Source of the DNA: Maribacter litopenaei
GTDB taxonomy: Bacteria > Bacteroidota > Bacteroidia > Flavobacteriales > Flavobacteriaceae
DNA: 64,000 bases
Assembly: GCF_025244665.1 (NCBI RefSeq)
Contig: NZ_CP104205.1
Span: forward strand, 186,001-250,000
Direction of reading: 5' to 3'
Position numbers and translations under genes: made by a program. The notes beneath the pieces are model-generated. The model searched no databases, was not told where the DNA came from, and worked only from the letters and a program-made list of their open reading frames with translations. The first letter of the stretch is position 1. The number at the start of each line of letters is the position of its first letter. Below, piece by piece: positions 38,276 to 50,102 of this stretch.

Positions 38276-39152
38276 TTATGAAAGGTTCACAAGGTTCTTA
38301 TGTGTTTTTTCTATGGCTCTCCGATTTTTATAATCCAACCACTTTTGTCCCCAATGTTTTCACGGTAAAATTGTCGAAATGACGCATAATCATCACATTA
38401 TAAAGCATGTTGGTAAATTTTTTAGGACTTCTAGGTAGGGCTCTAAGGGTCATGGAAAAGCCGCCATCCGGATATTTGATATAATGCCAATAGCCGCTGG
38501 GCATAAATAGTGCATCTCCATGTTCCATGTTGGCAGTGATTCCCTCTGCATATTGTAATGCCGGATATTTTTCAAAGTCGGGATTATCCATATCGATGGA
38601 CTCTAAATTATGAATGGAAAACGGAACGCGATACAGAAACTTTGTCTGCTCCGGTGAAAATAGGGTTACATGTTTATGTCCGTCAAAATGAAAATGCATA
38701 CTATCCGGCAAATCAATATCATAATGCATAAAAACCTTGGATTGCCCGCCACCAAAAAAGAGGGCAGGCAGTTTTTTAAAGAACTTTAGTCCGATGTCCG
38801 GATATTCAAAGTCGTTCACTAAATCGGGCATTTTCTTCAATATTTCGTAAAAGAAAATCCGTATATCCGTAGGCTTTGTTTTTAATAGTTCAATATAATC
38901 TGCCAATTTCATTTCTTCCACCGGAGCATAAACGCTCTGTTTATCCTTGGCCGGTTCGTTGTTGTATAAGGGAACTATTTGGTCGCCTGCCTTACCTTGT
39001 ATGTAATCCAGGATCCATTTATCATAGGCAGGCCAATCTTTCGTAAGACCTTTTAGAAGTACCGGTCTTTGAGGTTTGTAGTACTGATCTATAAAATCTT
39101 CCTTGGAAATGGTTTCCAAAACGGTAATTGGTGTCGTCTTGAATGTTCCCAT
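38276..39152 (-). CDS. JmjC-like cupin protein (frameshift near C-terminus)
   Basis: The product has a cupin_8/JmjC-like domain: iron ligands His and Asp in FMHYDIDLP and a distal His in GYWHYIKYPDGG. Such proteins are Fe(II)/2-oxoglutarate hydroxylases. The open frame ends at 38328. Repair of one or two bases in the short runs at 38343-38352 extends it through WLDYKNRRAIEKTH to a stop at 38276, about 292 residues. The start overlaps the oxidoreductase stop by one base. A hydroxylation step in the pigment pathway is possible. Confidence 0.82.
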
Positions 39153-40701
39153 TATACGGTAATTTTTTTGTTGGACTTATTCGAAAGTGCATCGGTTATC
39201 TTATTGATCAAATAAGAACCTCCCAAGATTTCAGAACAAGTAACCACACCACTGATGGTTACGCCGAGAATACCGTGCATGTTCAAGCTTTGGCCCGTCA
39301 AATAAAGATTTTCAATCTTTGTGCGTGGCGATATAAAGGATTTTAGAGGGTCGTTGACATCTTTTACGTATCCATACATTGATCCCTGATGGTTTCCTAT
39401 ATAATCCCTATAGGATAGGGGGTGGAGGCGTACACGGATTGGATGCATTCCCTGATATTTGGAAATTTTTTCTCCAATTCCCTTAAGAAAAGCTCTGTTT
39501 TATAGGATTTAAATTCCTCATAGCTTTTACCACGGTCACTTGTTTGTGCAACCGTATTAAAGGTATTTTCCCATTCTTTTACCTCCTCATACCGCATGTA
39601 GGTAATGGCCGTGAGTTGCTCTCCCCATTCATCCTGATTTTTTCTGACCCCCATAGAAACCATATAGGTCTCGGGCCAGGTCTCCTCTGTATACTTATGT
39701 GCATCCCAAACTTTTCGGTAATCCTTAAAATGATAATAGTTCTTGTTGAGGTATTTAAAAGTTTTAGGTTTCAGTACAATATGTATGCTAAAGGCCGAAA
39801 TGATACTTTCCATATCCTGAATACGTCGATTGTAGGATTTTCTAAAATGTTCCTCACCGATCATTCTCAAGGTATGTTTTGGTTCAATATTGGAAATGAA
39901 AATATCGCCAGTTACTTTTCTACCATCTTTTATGGTGACCGATTCCAGTTTTCGGTCAACACAGGTCATATGGGTTACCTCACTGTGCTTGTATACTTCC
40001 CCGCCATTTTCCTTCAATCTTCTAACCAATAATTTGGTAATCTGGCTGCCCCCATCGGCACATCTGTAGGCGCTTTCTATATAGGAGTTTATGGAAAGGG
40101 CATGTACGTACAATGGTGTTTTGTCCGGGTCGCCCGCGTACAACAAATTGGATCCTGCCAAGACCGCCCGTAGCTTTTCATTTTGTGTGATGCTGTCAAT
40201 GTAATCCTTTGCCGATTGTTGGAACAATTCCGGATCGTTGCCATAGGGTTTTCCTTCCTCCAAATTGTAAAGCGGAAACTTGTGGCATATTTCCCTAAGT
40301 TTCTTGCAATAGCTCTCAATTGCCTTTCTTTCCTGCGGAAATTGTTTTGCCAATTGGTCTATGAAGTTGTCATAGCCTTGGGCATGTGGGTAGGCCACTT
40401 CATCATTATCAAATGTGATAATGTCAAAGCCATCCCGGTTCATTTTTTTAAGATGTAGACCCTCCAATATGCCCGGATAATCAAAATAGCGATATAGATT
40501 TTGCCCTGGTGCCAGCCCACCTATGTAGTGAACCCCTGTATCAAAAATGGTACGGTCCCGAACAAAGGTCTGTAGATTACCCCCAAATTGATTGTTCTTT
40601 TCGAGAACGCAAACACTGAGTCCCTCACGGGCCATGATATTGGCGGCCACCAGTCCGCCCATACCGCTACCAATGATTACGACATCGTATTTTTCTTTCA
40701 A
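39152..40701 (-). CDS. FAD-dependent oxidoreductase, phytoene-desaturase/retinol-saturase type (one frameshift)
   Basis: Repaired, this is about 516 residues. The N-terminal FAD motif is VVIIGSGMGGLVAANIMAREG, followed by NQFGGNLQTF; the C-terminal ligand region is LYLTGQSLNMHGILG. This is the phytoene desaturase/all-trans-retinol saturase group, FAD enzymes acting on polyenes. The frame breaks at 39418-39422, where a five-G run (plus strand) should be six. It lies 4 bases into the MMPL gene (overlap ATGA). In aryl-polyene clusters a related oxidoreductase is usual. Confidence 0.88.
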
Positions 40702-43700
40702 CTCGTAGGTTTTTTGTTCAGTACAATAAAATTATCATTTTGTGCATTAACCAAAAAATCTGAGGGTAAAACTTCGGCATACTTCAACAGTTTGCCCTGT
40801 TTTAAGAGAAAAATGGTCTCAAATTTCGCAAATAAAGATTCTGAAAAGGAGAATGTATCCAAATCGTAAATTAGGATGTCCGCCTCGTTTGCTACCGCAT
40901 CCTCCGGGGTGTCGTACAGGTTTATTTTACTATAATTATTGTATAGAAAGTTCTGACTTAAGCTTTGCTTTGCATTACTATCTGTTAAGTAGGTGTGCAA
41001 TTTTCGGTCTATGGAATCGAGGGACAATAATAGGTCTAATTGCCCAGGGTCTTTGGAAAGGTGGATAATGGTGGCATCTGCTGGAATTATATTTAACAAC
41101 TCATGATAGGCCGAACCGTTATTGGCTAAATCCAATTTTACATTTGTATATAGGGCATCCCCTTTAAATTGATAATTCTCCAATAATGTTTTGTTCCAAT
41201 AATCAGTAGTCTCCAGGTCATTGCACAGTTTTCTGAACTCCTTCCTAAAATATGCGCCCAGCTTTTTTGCTTGTTGGGAATAATTTTCCCCGTATGTACC
41301 ATCCTTATAGGCAATTCGGGGTAAAATTTTGACGGTGATACTTCCGTCCCTAATGACGAAACTTCCCTTTGGCAACACTTCCGAATTACCATGGATCAAG
41401 ACCGGGATAATATCCAATTGAAATTTTTCCGCCAAGTAAAAAGCACCTTTATGAAACCTTTTTATCTTGTTGGAAGTGGAACGGGTGCCCTCAGGGAAGG
41501 CGATGATGGAAAAACCTTGTTTAAGTTTTTCGCCCAAGTATTCTTCTCCGTTTTCCACACCTCCCGAAACCGGATATGCACCCGCCAGTTTGGCTGCCTT
41601 TCCAAAAATAGGGGAATTATATACCCAATCGTTTACCGAGAAAAATAATCTTTGGGTGCAGCATCCCGATACATAGAATATCCAAAAAGGAGGTGTGGTT
41701 GGCTATGAGCATGGCCGGTTTTTCAAATCTCTCCTTGTTTGGGTTTAATACGCGCTTCTTTACAAAGGGATTGGTATATAATACCGATTTCATCAATTTG
41801 GAAACCGCCCTATGAAAACCAAGGTTCTCTCTTTTGGGTTGTGACGGATTGAATAGTGTAACTATCCATGCATATAGGGAAAATAGGAGTCCTCCTAGTC
41901 CAAAATAGGCAAAGGAAAGTACGGAATGAATAAAATACCGAAGTGAAATAGGTCTTTTGTTCTTGTTCCCAATAAACAAGCGAAAAAGTAACGGTTGAAT
42001 AGTGAACGCCACTAGTGCCGCAGAGAAAATACCGATCAAGGATACTCTCGAAATGGCAAAAAGTGCCGGATGTTTCGCGAATATCATCACGCCGACACTG
42101 GCAATGGTCGTGATTACGGAAAGAATTATGGAGGTTTTATGCGTCGGCAGGGTTGAAATGCCGGTTTGGTGCTCCGTAAGCAATCCATTAGTGATAAAAA
42201 TGCTATAATCCACTCCTAACCCAAAAATAAAACTACAAATAATGATGTTGAAAATATTGAATTCAATACCTAAGAGACCCATAATTCCAACAGTCAGGAA
42301 CCATGTCATGAAAATGGGAATGGCAGTGACCAACGTGAGGGACAGACTTCTGTAAAAAAGCGCTAAAATCACCACCACGGTAACTAGCGACAACCAAAGC
42401 AATAGATTAAAGTCTTCCTTCAAGGTACCCAGGAAGGATTCGTTTACTTCCTTTCTATTGATTAGGAGGGTATTTTGATGTTGGGCGAAATGATTCTTAA
42501 TTTCCAAATACTGGTCCTCGTTCAGCTTAATCAATGAGGTGGCGGTTGTTCCTGTACTATCGGTGACTACATAGTCGTCAATGTTTAAGGCGTGGAAATT
42601 GGCAAAGTCGGAAATCCCCAAGTGTTTAAAATCACCATCCAGCCAATCATAAAAATTTTGAAAGCTGCCAGCCTTGAACCCTAAATCTTCAGCACTTGCG
42701 TCTACCTGTTTCTTTAGGGAGTCATTCCTAGTGCTTGACCAAAAGTTTTGCCATTGAGCTATTGCATCATTTTGGGTCTTGTTTGATTTGATCAAACTGG
42801 ATGCAGAGGTAAAATTAACAAGACGACTCTCTTTCTTAAGCTGTTGTAGCTCCTCGTAAATAGCATCGTTACGGTGTAACACTTTTTCTTGCTCTGTTCC
42901 ATAGGTGGAGAGATAGACTGATTTTGATTCTAAATCTGTTAGCGACTCCAACTTTTTTCGGCTGTAGTCAATTGTTCAGATTCGTAATTGAGTTTGGCGA
43001 TATCCTGATCAAACCGAACCTTGTTATAATAAAATACACTAAGGATAAGACCCAATACGATGGCACCAATAACCCATTTATTTTTATGGAATTCAAAGGC
43101 GGCCAGTTTCTCCAAAATTGTTGGTCGATTTTCCTTATGACCTTCAAAGGAATATACCTGAGGAATGAACAACAAGGAAAAAATGGCCGCACCTACCACA
43201 CTTATAGAAGCAAAAATACCCAAATCCTGAAGGGCTTGGGATTTCAAAAATAATAGGCATAAAAAAGCGGAAGCGGTCGTAAGGCTGCTCATTAAAATGG
43301 AAGGGGCTACTTCTCGATACATTAATTGAAGTGCTTCGCCTTTTCTTATATGGGTTAATATATGAAGGGCATAATCCAAGGTCACCCCCAATAAAATGGC
43401 CCCAATACCCAAAGAAACCGCAGAGAGGAAGTCTCGGGAAACTGCCAATATGGCCAAGGCCAAAAGTGCCCCAAAAAGTGTAGGTACAAAAAGAATTAGA
43501 GGGAGGGCAATCCTTTTGTAGAAAACAATAAGCAGTACCGGAAGAATTGCCATGGCTATACTGACAGTAAATAGAATATCGTTTTTTACTTGTTGGGCGT
43601 TGGCCACTGCAACCATTGCTGCACCAAAGAAGGAACTATTAATGTTCTCTCCGTACGATGCATTCAATTTTTCCTGAATGGTATAAAGCCCTTCCACCAA

Positions 43701-44381
43701 AGGTCTGTTTTCTACCGTGGCGCTCGATGGATGTACCGGTGTGAGGAACAACAGGATATTGGTTTCCTCTTTATTCAATAAAAAGCCATTCTTTATGATG
43801 AAATCCTCTGCCACTCCAATTTTTTGAAGTTTTTTTAGGGCAATAAAGGATAGCCCCAAAGGATCTTTAAGAATGTTTTTTTTGGCAATGATACCGGATG
43901 GAGATACCAGCGTGCGATAATTGAGTTCCATTTGAGCTTGGATGCTATCGCTTGAAAGTTTCTGTTCGATGACCTCGTAATCCGTATCATTTAAAAAAAC
44001 GGGAAGATTGTTATAGACCAAGTCCAGCGTGTTCAGAACTTGGGCATCCGCGACCTGACCTTGTATGTTTTTAAGGTATTCCGGAACATCCTTTTGAAGA
44101 CTGTCCACAAAATCTGACGCATATTGAGTCAGATCTTCCACTGAACTCGATTCCCCTCTTTCAATGTTTACTATGATCTTGTCGGTAAAGGCAATGGACT
44201 TTAAAACTTTCTGTATACGTCTTGTTTCGGGATTGGAAGGAATTAATGCGGTGATGTCATCCTTAAAATTTACTTTGGAAGTGCAAAAGGCCAAACCTGC
44301 AATGACAAGAAGGAGCAAGAAGGTACTGACCTTCCTGTTTTCCCTTATTTTTTGGTATGTCCTGTAAAAGAAATCACCCAT
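40698..44381 (-). CDS. MMPL-family exporter fused to lysophospholipid-type acyltransferase (two frameshifts)
   Basis: Repaired, this is about 1,228 residues. Residues 1-~840 form an RND/MMPL exporter with two sets of six membrane helices and two large periplasmic loops (KVNFKDDITALIP, ILLGVTLDYALHILT, IFGLGVDYSIFIT). Then comes a PlsC-like acyltransferase with NHTSFLD and FPEGTRST, and a C-terminal domain with no clear motif (VIHLSKDPGQLDLLLSL-like sequence). Lesions are one A lost in the run at 42953-42958 and one extra base in the five-A run at 41641-41645. It overlaps both neighbours by 4-8 bases. It likely exports and acylates the pigment or a lipid precursor. Confidence 0.88.
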
Positions 44382-45572
44382 TGTTCACGGCTATTTTCCG
44401 CTTTCCAAAAAATGTTAGGGTAAGATAGGCTATTCCACCTAGAAGTAAAGCACCACATATGGCCAATACCAAACTTCCTAGAAGATACGCCTTTAGATGA
44501 ATCAGAAAATCAAAATTTTTATCGATGGAATCCAGTGAAAACGAAAAAGACTCACCCGAATCCAACTTCCTATTTGTAGACTAGCAAGCACAATGAAGGG
44601 AATGAACGGTGGTAGACTCACGTTTGAGAACGCAAATGCGATGGGTTTGTTCAATTTTAGTAGAATGGCTAGTGAAAGCACCAAAATCGTATGTAGTCCC
44701 CAAAACGGACTTAATCCTATAAAGACGCCTAAGGCAATGGATAACGCCTTTTTCACAGGAGTATCGTTACTACCCAATACATCGTTTAGGAGGAATTTCT
44801 TGATTCCTTTTTTTTTAATCTTTCTAAAAAAATCCCTTGGTTTTATATAAAAAATGGTCACTAGTACGAACCAGGTATTAAGGATGCTGATTCGTGTAAA
44901 ATGCGGTACAGTTCTAAAATGGGAGACGCGGTCTGCATCTTCGTACAGAATTTTTACAGGAACGTTTTTTACCAAGGTACCATGCCATGAGGCTTTTACG
45001 ATCACCTCTATTTCAAATTCAAATTTGGGCGTATACAAGGATAGCTTTTCAATCTCCTTCAAGGGATATAATCGATAACCGCATTGGGTATCCTGTAACC
45101 AAGTGCCAGTTTCAAACCAAAACCGGAAATTGGAGAACTTGTTGCCAAAACTACTTTTACCGGGAACATCGGCCTGGGTCATGTTTCGTGCACCTATATA
45201 GATTACATTTTTTGTGGTTTCCTTCTCCAACGCATCCAGAAAGACAGGGATATCCTCGGCAAAATGCTGACCATCGGAATCCATGGTAATGGCATATTCA
45301 TACCCTTTGTGTAAGGCCTCCGTAAATCCGGTCTTCAGGGCCTTTCCTTTTCCTTGGTTTTTTTTAAGATGAATTTGATGGACTTCTGAAAACCCTTCCA
45401 AAATTTTAGGGGTACTGTCCGTTGCACCATCATTTACAACAACAACATTTGAGGTGTACTTTAATACATCCCTTAGAACCCGGGCCAACGATTTTTCGTT
45501 GTTATAGGTGGGAATCAGCACACAACAACGCCATTGTTGCATTCTCTCATGTGTGGTTGCTTGGTCGGGCAC
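44374..45572 (-). CDS. Family 2 glycosyltransferase fused to DUF2062 membrane domain (one frameshift)
   Basis: Repaired, this is about 400 residues. The first ~240 residues are a GT-2 domain with IPTYNNEKSLARVL, the DxD motif in TMDSDGQH and CGYRLYP. The C-terminal region carries DUF2062 (LSIALGVFIGLSPFWGL) and membrane helices. Met at 45542 is an alternative start. One base is missing near 44570, after which the frame gives LDSGESFSF and a final helix. DUF2062-fused glycosyltransferases are known in aryl-polyene clusters; the acceptor is unknown. It overlaps the MMPL gene by 8 bases. Confidence 0.88.
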
Positions 45573-45628
45573 TGGGCTTAAGATTTAATGAACCTAAAAT
45601 CTTGGTAAAGATACATAATCAAAAAGGT

Positions 45629-46111
45629 CTATAAGCCCGACTTTTCTACATCGGAAAAGGCCTTCGAATCCTTTACGAATTTATATATCAAGTTTTTTAC
45701 GGAGCCGTCCTTTAATTTGGATAAACGACCCGGAATAAAGTTTTTGTCCTCTTCGATATGGTCACGGTATTTTAAAATTTTTGGAGCGTTTTCTTGCACG
45801 CTCAGTCGAATAAAGCGGAGCTCTATATTATCCGGTTCAGCTGCTATCGCAGCTTCAATGATACTTACCCCTTCTTTAAAAAATTCTTTTTTCTCCTTTA
45901 TTGCTTTGGCATGTTTGGCCTTTAAGGTGTAAACGGCCCCTTTGTAACCATAGAGCGTCTTGTCGTCCTTTTGCGAAATGGAAGAAAGTTTTTTATGGAG
46001 CATATCTGTTGTGGAGGCATCTTCCATGGCATTTGGATATAATCTCCTAGCTTCCTCTAGATTTATGTAAAAAAGAAAAAAGGATAAAAAACCAACGAAA
46101 AGCATTTTCAT
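45629..46111 (-). CDS. Secreted hypothetical protein of the pigment cluster
   Basis: This is an intact 160-residue protein with a signal peptide (FVGFLSFFLFY) and a helical mature domain (ARRLYPNAMEDASTTDML, AIAAEPDNIELRFIRLSVQ) reminiscent of TPR-like helices. No catalytic motif is visible. Its start overlaps the dehydratase stop by one base, so it belongs to the operon. It may be a periplasmic accessory of pigment export. Confidence 0.75.
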   Translation of the reverse strand: MKMLFVGFLSFFLFYINLEEARRLYPNAMEDASTTDMLHKKLSSISQKDDKTLYGYKGAVYTLKAKHAKAIKEKKEFFKEGVSIIEAAIAAEPDNIELRFIRLSVQENAPKILKYRDHIEEDKNFIPGRLSKLKDGSVKNLIYKFVKDSKAFSDVEKSGL

Positions 46112-46479
46112 TACGCTCTAATTTTAAAATTGGCGTTCAATTTTAATGCCAAGGTATCCTCAAAGCTGACCGTATTCTTTATTTTAACTTCATCCCCATT
46201 TTCTGCAAGTTCAATTTCAAACTGCACAATATCATTCTTTTCTGGATTGATGACGGCCATAAACTTTACATTGGAGGCCACGGACAACAAAAGTTTTTTT
46301 TCTAGGGACTTTTCTGTCAGTTCCTTTATGATCTGTATTACACAGACGCCCGGCAATACGGGGTGGCCAGGAAAATGCCCTTCAAAGATTCTATGTTCCT
46401 TGTTAAGTTTTATGGTCGCCTTCACATGAGGTTCTGCGTATTCAAATTCTTGAATCTCGTACAATCCTTCTAACAACAT
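46111..46479 (-). CDS. 3-hydroxyacyl-ACP dehydratase (FabZ-like hotdog)
   Basis: This is an intact 122-residue hotdog protein with the FabZ-type core HRIFEGHFPGHPVLPGVC and conserved His in GHFPGHP. It would dehydrate 3-hydroxyacyl-ACP during polyene or acyl chain extension. It is shorter than housekeeping FabZ. One of three hotdog dehydratases in the cluster, it lies one base from the barrel-protein gene. Confidence 0.88.
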   Translation of the reverse strand: MLLEGLYEIQEFEYAEPHVKATIKLNKEHRIFEGHFPGHPVLPGVCVIQIIKELTEKSLEKKLLLSVASNVKFMAVINPEKNDIVQFEIELAENGDEVKIKNTVSFEDTLALKLNANFKIRA

Positions 46480-47071
46480 TTATTTAAGTTTAAATTTATA
46501 GGAAGCACCTAATTGCAAGACACCGTTCAAGTTGCTCCCATCCTCTTCGTAAAGGTCGTCCGCCCCAAAAAAGTCCACACTTACGGTTCCCTGTTTATAA
46601 CGGGCCTCAAGGGTAAGTCCAAAATTGAATTCATAGCCTATCCCTCCAAAAACCACCACATCAAAAGGTGATATTTCACCATCCCCGTCTCCATTGAACA
46701 AATTCACAAAATTGTTTTTTAAGTTAATGTCCAATCCCGGACCCAAATTAAAATGAAAACCCTTGTTCGGATCTACATAAAATTTATTGGCGGCCATAAT
46801 GGATAAATAATCGATTTCTACATCTCCATAATCAGGGCTGGTGGATGCTCCTCCTTGTGATGAATATAAAATTTACGGTTGAATAGTGTATCTCGGAAGA
46901 AATGGGGATATCAATAAACCCTCCTATATATAATCCCGATTTTGGCTCCAAGCGGGTCTTGCTAATTGTACTTTCGTTATAACCTAACTTTATACCTGGA
47001 GCAACCTGTGCTTTTAATTTTGCCAAAGAAACACAAGCAAGAAAAAATAGTATGGGTGTTAAACTCCTCAT
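46480..47071 (-). CDS. Outer-membrane beta-barrel protein of the pigment cluster (frameshift)
   Basis: Repaired, this is about 197 residues. A signal peptide (CVSLAKLKAQ) precedes a PorT/OmpW-like eight-stranded barrel (VAPGIKLGYNES, FHFNLGPGLDI, LTLEARYKQGT, GASYKFKLK). The first frame ends at 46832; the next frame continues with ILYSSQGGASTSP after one lesion near 46870-46890. It may anchor or pass the pigment at the outer membrane, where flexirubins accumulate. Neighbouring genes overlap or abut. Confidence 0.75.
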
Positions 47072-47675
47072 TTAATAGCCTGTAAAGATATGGCAAGTTT
47101 AACGTTTTTGTGCGTGATTTGAATATGTCTTGCCATCCTATTGTCAATTTCTGTAAATTCAATCAGTACTTTTTCCTTTTGATTTCCAACCCTTACAATA
47201 TCCGATAGCGTATCATTTTCAAACCTATAATAATGTGGTTTGGAACCTATTTTGACTTTGGTCAGTATTTCATTCTCCTTTTTAAAAATTTCCGAGGCGG
47301 TCGATTTTTCTTTGATCAAGGCTCTAAAATCCCGCTCCAATACATTTAGAAGTATCTTACGATCCATTTCTTTTAGGATGCGGTTTACCTTAAGTTCTTT
47401 TTTGTCGATGGTAAAATCAAAGATGGTATTTCCAAGTTCCGTTGTGAAAGCCATCCGGTGACTGGTATCGTCTAGCTTTTTAAGACCAAAATCCCCCCGA
47501 AATTATTCTTAAAAACAGTGATATTGGCCTTGTAGACATAATCCCTGTTCATGTCAGAGAAATATGGGTTGATAATCATTTGAGAGGCACTGTCTGTAGT
47601 TTGATATCCCAATTTTTTTGGATAAGAAGTACAACTTACAAGTAGTAGAAGAATACTAAAGGTCAAAAACCGCAT
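47068..47675 (-). CDS. Hypothetical lipoprotein of the pigment cluster (one frameshift)
   Basis: Repaired, this is about 202 residues. The start at 47675 opens a lipoprotein signal with lipobox LLLLVSC. The mature domain resembles LolB-like envelope lipoproteins in size and beta content (YKANITVFKNNFGG, AFTTELGNTIFDFTI), but I can confirm no motif. One A is missing in the run before AGCTAG at about 47480-47485. It overlaps LolA-like gene and barrel gene ends. Confidence 0.7.
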
Positions 47676-48273
47676 CGGGTATGGTTTTGTTTTCTTCCCT
47701 ATTGGAAAAGACGATCTTTGTATAATCTCCACTAGGTTCGATCATTTTTACCTCTTCCACGGTACCTTCCTTGGAAAATGTGATATGAAAGGCCTTGATG
47801 AATTCGGAAAATTGTGTGTCTTTAGGTAAAAAGTGGACTACACTGACACTGGCTTCTTTAAAATAGGCAATCTGAAATTCATCGGCGTTGAACATGTCTC
47901 CATTGATACTGGCGCTGATCAAATGGTTTAATTGTTTGAACAATTTATTGGAACCAAGGTCTAGTTTACTTTTATTGCCATTATCGTTTATAAGAAGCTT
48001 CTCATCCTTAAAAATAACCTTATAAGAAAAAGGGGATAGATATTGCCAGCTAATGTTATCAGGACTTTTAAAGGCCAATTTGCCGCTCGATTCAATGTCG
48101 TTGGACAAAAACTCTAAATGTTTGTATTGTACAAAATCACTGGTAATGGTTTTGGTCTGTTGCGATTTTTGTCTCACCAATTCCTGTAAGGACTTTGCTT
48201 CCTCAGCAGTCATATTGGTTTGGGCCATCCCTACCCGGATGCCCAACAAGAAGATTACCAAGAATTTATGCAT
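47656..48273 (-). CDS. LolA-like outer-membrane lipoprotein carrier protein
   Basis: This is an intact 205-residue protein with a signal peptide ending VGMAQT and a LolA-like beta-sandwich (TSDFVQYKHLEFLSND, GKLAFKSPDNISWQYLSP, TIPDAVFDL). LolA proteins carry acylated molecules through the periplasm. Aryl-polyene clusters typically contain a LolA-like gene, thought to move the pigment lipid to the outer membrane. It overlaps the deacetylase gene by 8 bases. Confidence 0.9.
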   Translation of the reverse strand: MHKFLVIFLLGIRVGMAQTNMTAEEAKSLQELVRQKSQQTKTITSDFVQYKHLEFLSNDIESSGKLAFKSPDNISWQYLSPFSYKVIFKDEKLLINDNGNKSKLDLGSNKLFKQLNHLISASINGDMFNADEFQIAYFKEASVSVVHFLPKDTQFSEFIKAFHITFSKEGTVEEVKMIEPSGDYTKIVFSNREENKTIPDAVFDL

Positions 48274-49040
48274 AGGCCTTTATTTGAAGTAATTGGTGCA
48301 CCGTGACCGATTTCAACTTTCTTTCCTCCAAAAATACCAATAATCGTTCCAAAACGGCCATAGATTTTTCGCTGGTATCATGAAGCAAAAGGATGGCTCC
48401 TTTTTCCGTACGCGAGGTTATCCTGTCTAAAATCTGTTTTTCGTTCCTAAAAGTGGTGTCCAATGAGCGAACGTTCCAACCGATGGATCTAAATTTCAAC
48501 TCTTTTACCGCCCTTGCTATGCTAGGGTTGGTGACTCCAAAAGCAGGTCGGTACAATACCATTTGTAATCCTGAAAGGTTTTTGACTAGATTGTTCGTGC
48601 GTTTCAATTCTTCCACCACCTTTTTTGTACCAAAAAAGCCAAATGCATTTGAATGTGAAAATGTATGATTTCCCACCGAATGCCCTTCTTTTATAATTTC
48701 TTGAAAAAGCTCGGGATACTTCTCTATATTTTTTCCGATGCAGAAAAAGGTCCCTTTTGCATTGTACTTTTTGAGAAGGGATAGGGCCTTGGGAGTATGT
48801 TCCGGGTGTGGGCCGTCGTCAAAGGTAATCGCTACCTTATTTCCCGTGATTTTTTTATTGGAATTTAAGGATTGTAGGTGGTAATTCCATTGAATAAAAA
48901 AATCCACATAAAGTTAATACGAACCAAATAAGTGCTAAAAGAAAGAAAACAGACTTTGGAAACGGCTGAAAAAAGGATAGGGTCAATAGAAGAATAAAGC
49001 CGATTAAAAAGATACTATTTACGTTTTTTCGTCTTAGCAT
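48266..49040 (-). CDS. Polysaccharide deacetylase family protein (one frameshift)
   Basis: Repaired, this is about 258 residues. An N-terminal membrane anchor (two helices, start at 49040) leads into a NodB-like domain. Metal and catalytic residues are visible as Asp-Asp in ITFDDGPHPEHT, His-x3-His in GNHTFSHSN, Arg in YRPAFGVTN and His in LLLHDTS. One extra T in the seven-base A-run at 48896-48902 splits the frame. It overlaps the LolA-like gene by 8 bases. Deacetylases occur in some aryl-polyene clusters; the substrate here is unknown. Confidence 0.85.
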
Positions 49041-50102
49041 TTCTCCAATACTACAAGACTATGGTTCTTTCCCCTGTATTGGTTGTACAATAAAAGTCTT
49101 TTCGGTTGATTTACTTCAATATCGTTCCAACGAATAACATCGGGAACTACCCCCGTTTTGAAAATTTTATTCGCCATCCAAAAGCCAAATCCTGAGGCGG
49201 TATCAAACTCGCCGAGAAAGGTGCTTGTACACAAACTGTGGTATTTCCTTGAATAGGGAAGTTCCCAAATCGTTATAAATGGAATCGTGCTCAACATCCC
49301 CATTGTTTCCTAAAATAACACCATCCAAGTCTTTCGTGGAAAGGTCATTCCTTTTCAGGAAGTCAGAGATGGTTTCTGAAACCTCTGTAGTTGGAAGGGT
49401 ATTGTAGACGCCCAGATCCACCAATTTGGAATAGGTAGATTCCTGTTTTTGGTTGGACAGTACAAAAAAATGTGATCCTTCCCCAAAGACAATGCCCTTG
49501 GTGCCTGAACGGAGCACATTCTCCATAGCAACCGGTTCCTTTTTTATGTGATCTATGAATTGATGGGTCTTTATATGGTGATCAACTACTTCATCTACCG
49601 CTCCGACCAAAATAGTTTCAGCTTCTTCATTGGCCAACTGTAACTTGGCGTCCCATAAACTGGATTCGAAGGAAATATTGGCATGGACGTATGTAAAATT
49701 GTATCCCTTGCACCCCATATCCAAGGCAATGGAGCCTGCCACCGTGTTATGGGAGGATTGAATAAATCGGGTAGGGGTCAGATATTGCTCGTCGTTATCC
49801 AACAAATCCCGCACAAATTTTTCTGAATCGCCCAAGCAGCCAAGTCCTGTACCTACAATAATCGCATCTACATTTTCAAGACCTGCCTCTATCATGGCAT
49901 TTTGGGAACTAACCGCACTCATTTTAATGCCCTTGGCCATTCTTCGCGCAGCGGCCGGAGGTATGTACTCTTTATAATTTGGATCCACTGCTTTTACGGA
50001 AGTACCCTCATAATTGACCACCTCATCCAAAAATCCTGAATTGTCAAACGTTTTTTGAACCGAAACCGAGCCAACGCTATTTATGAAGACTTCCTTTTTC
50101 AT
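49034..50102 (-). CDS. Ketosynthase-like chain-length factor without active-site Cys (one frameshift)
   Basis: Repaired, this is about 356 residues from Met-Lys-Lys at 50102. The thiolase fold is recognisable (GLGCLGDSEKFV, QSSHNTVAGSIALDMGC, LVGAVDEVVDHH), but the nucleophile segment reads YVHANISFESS, with Asn at the position (about 142) where Cys stands in catalytic ketosynthases. This is the chain-length-factor pattern (ApeC-like), a partner of the neighbouring full ketosynthase. The lesion is one extra C near 49211-49215. The gene overlaps the next ketosynthase by 4 bases. Confidence 0.85.

Noticed and set aside
38103..38333. Plus-strand ORF across the C45/cupin junction
   Set aside because: It is antisense to the lipoprotein signal and the cupin C-terminus, which together explain this region better.
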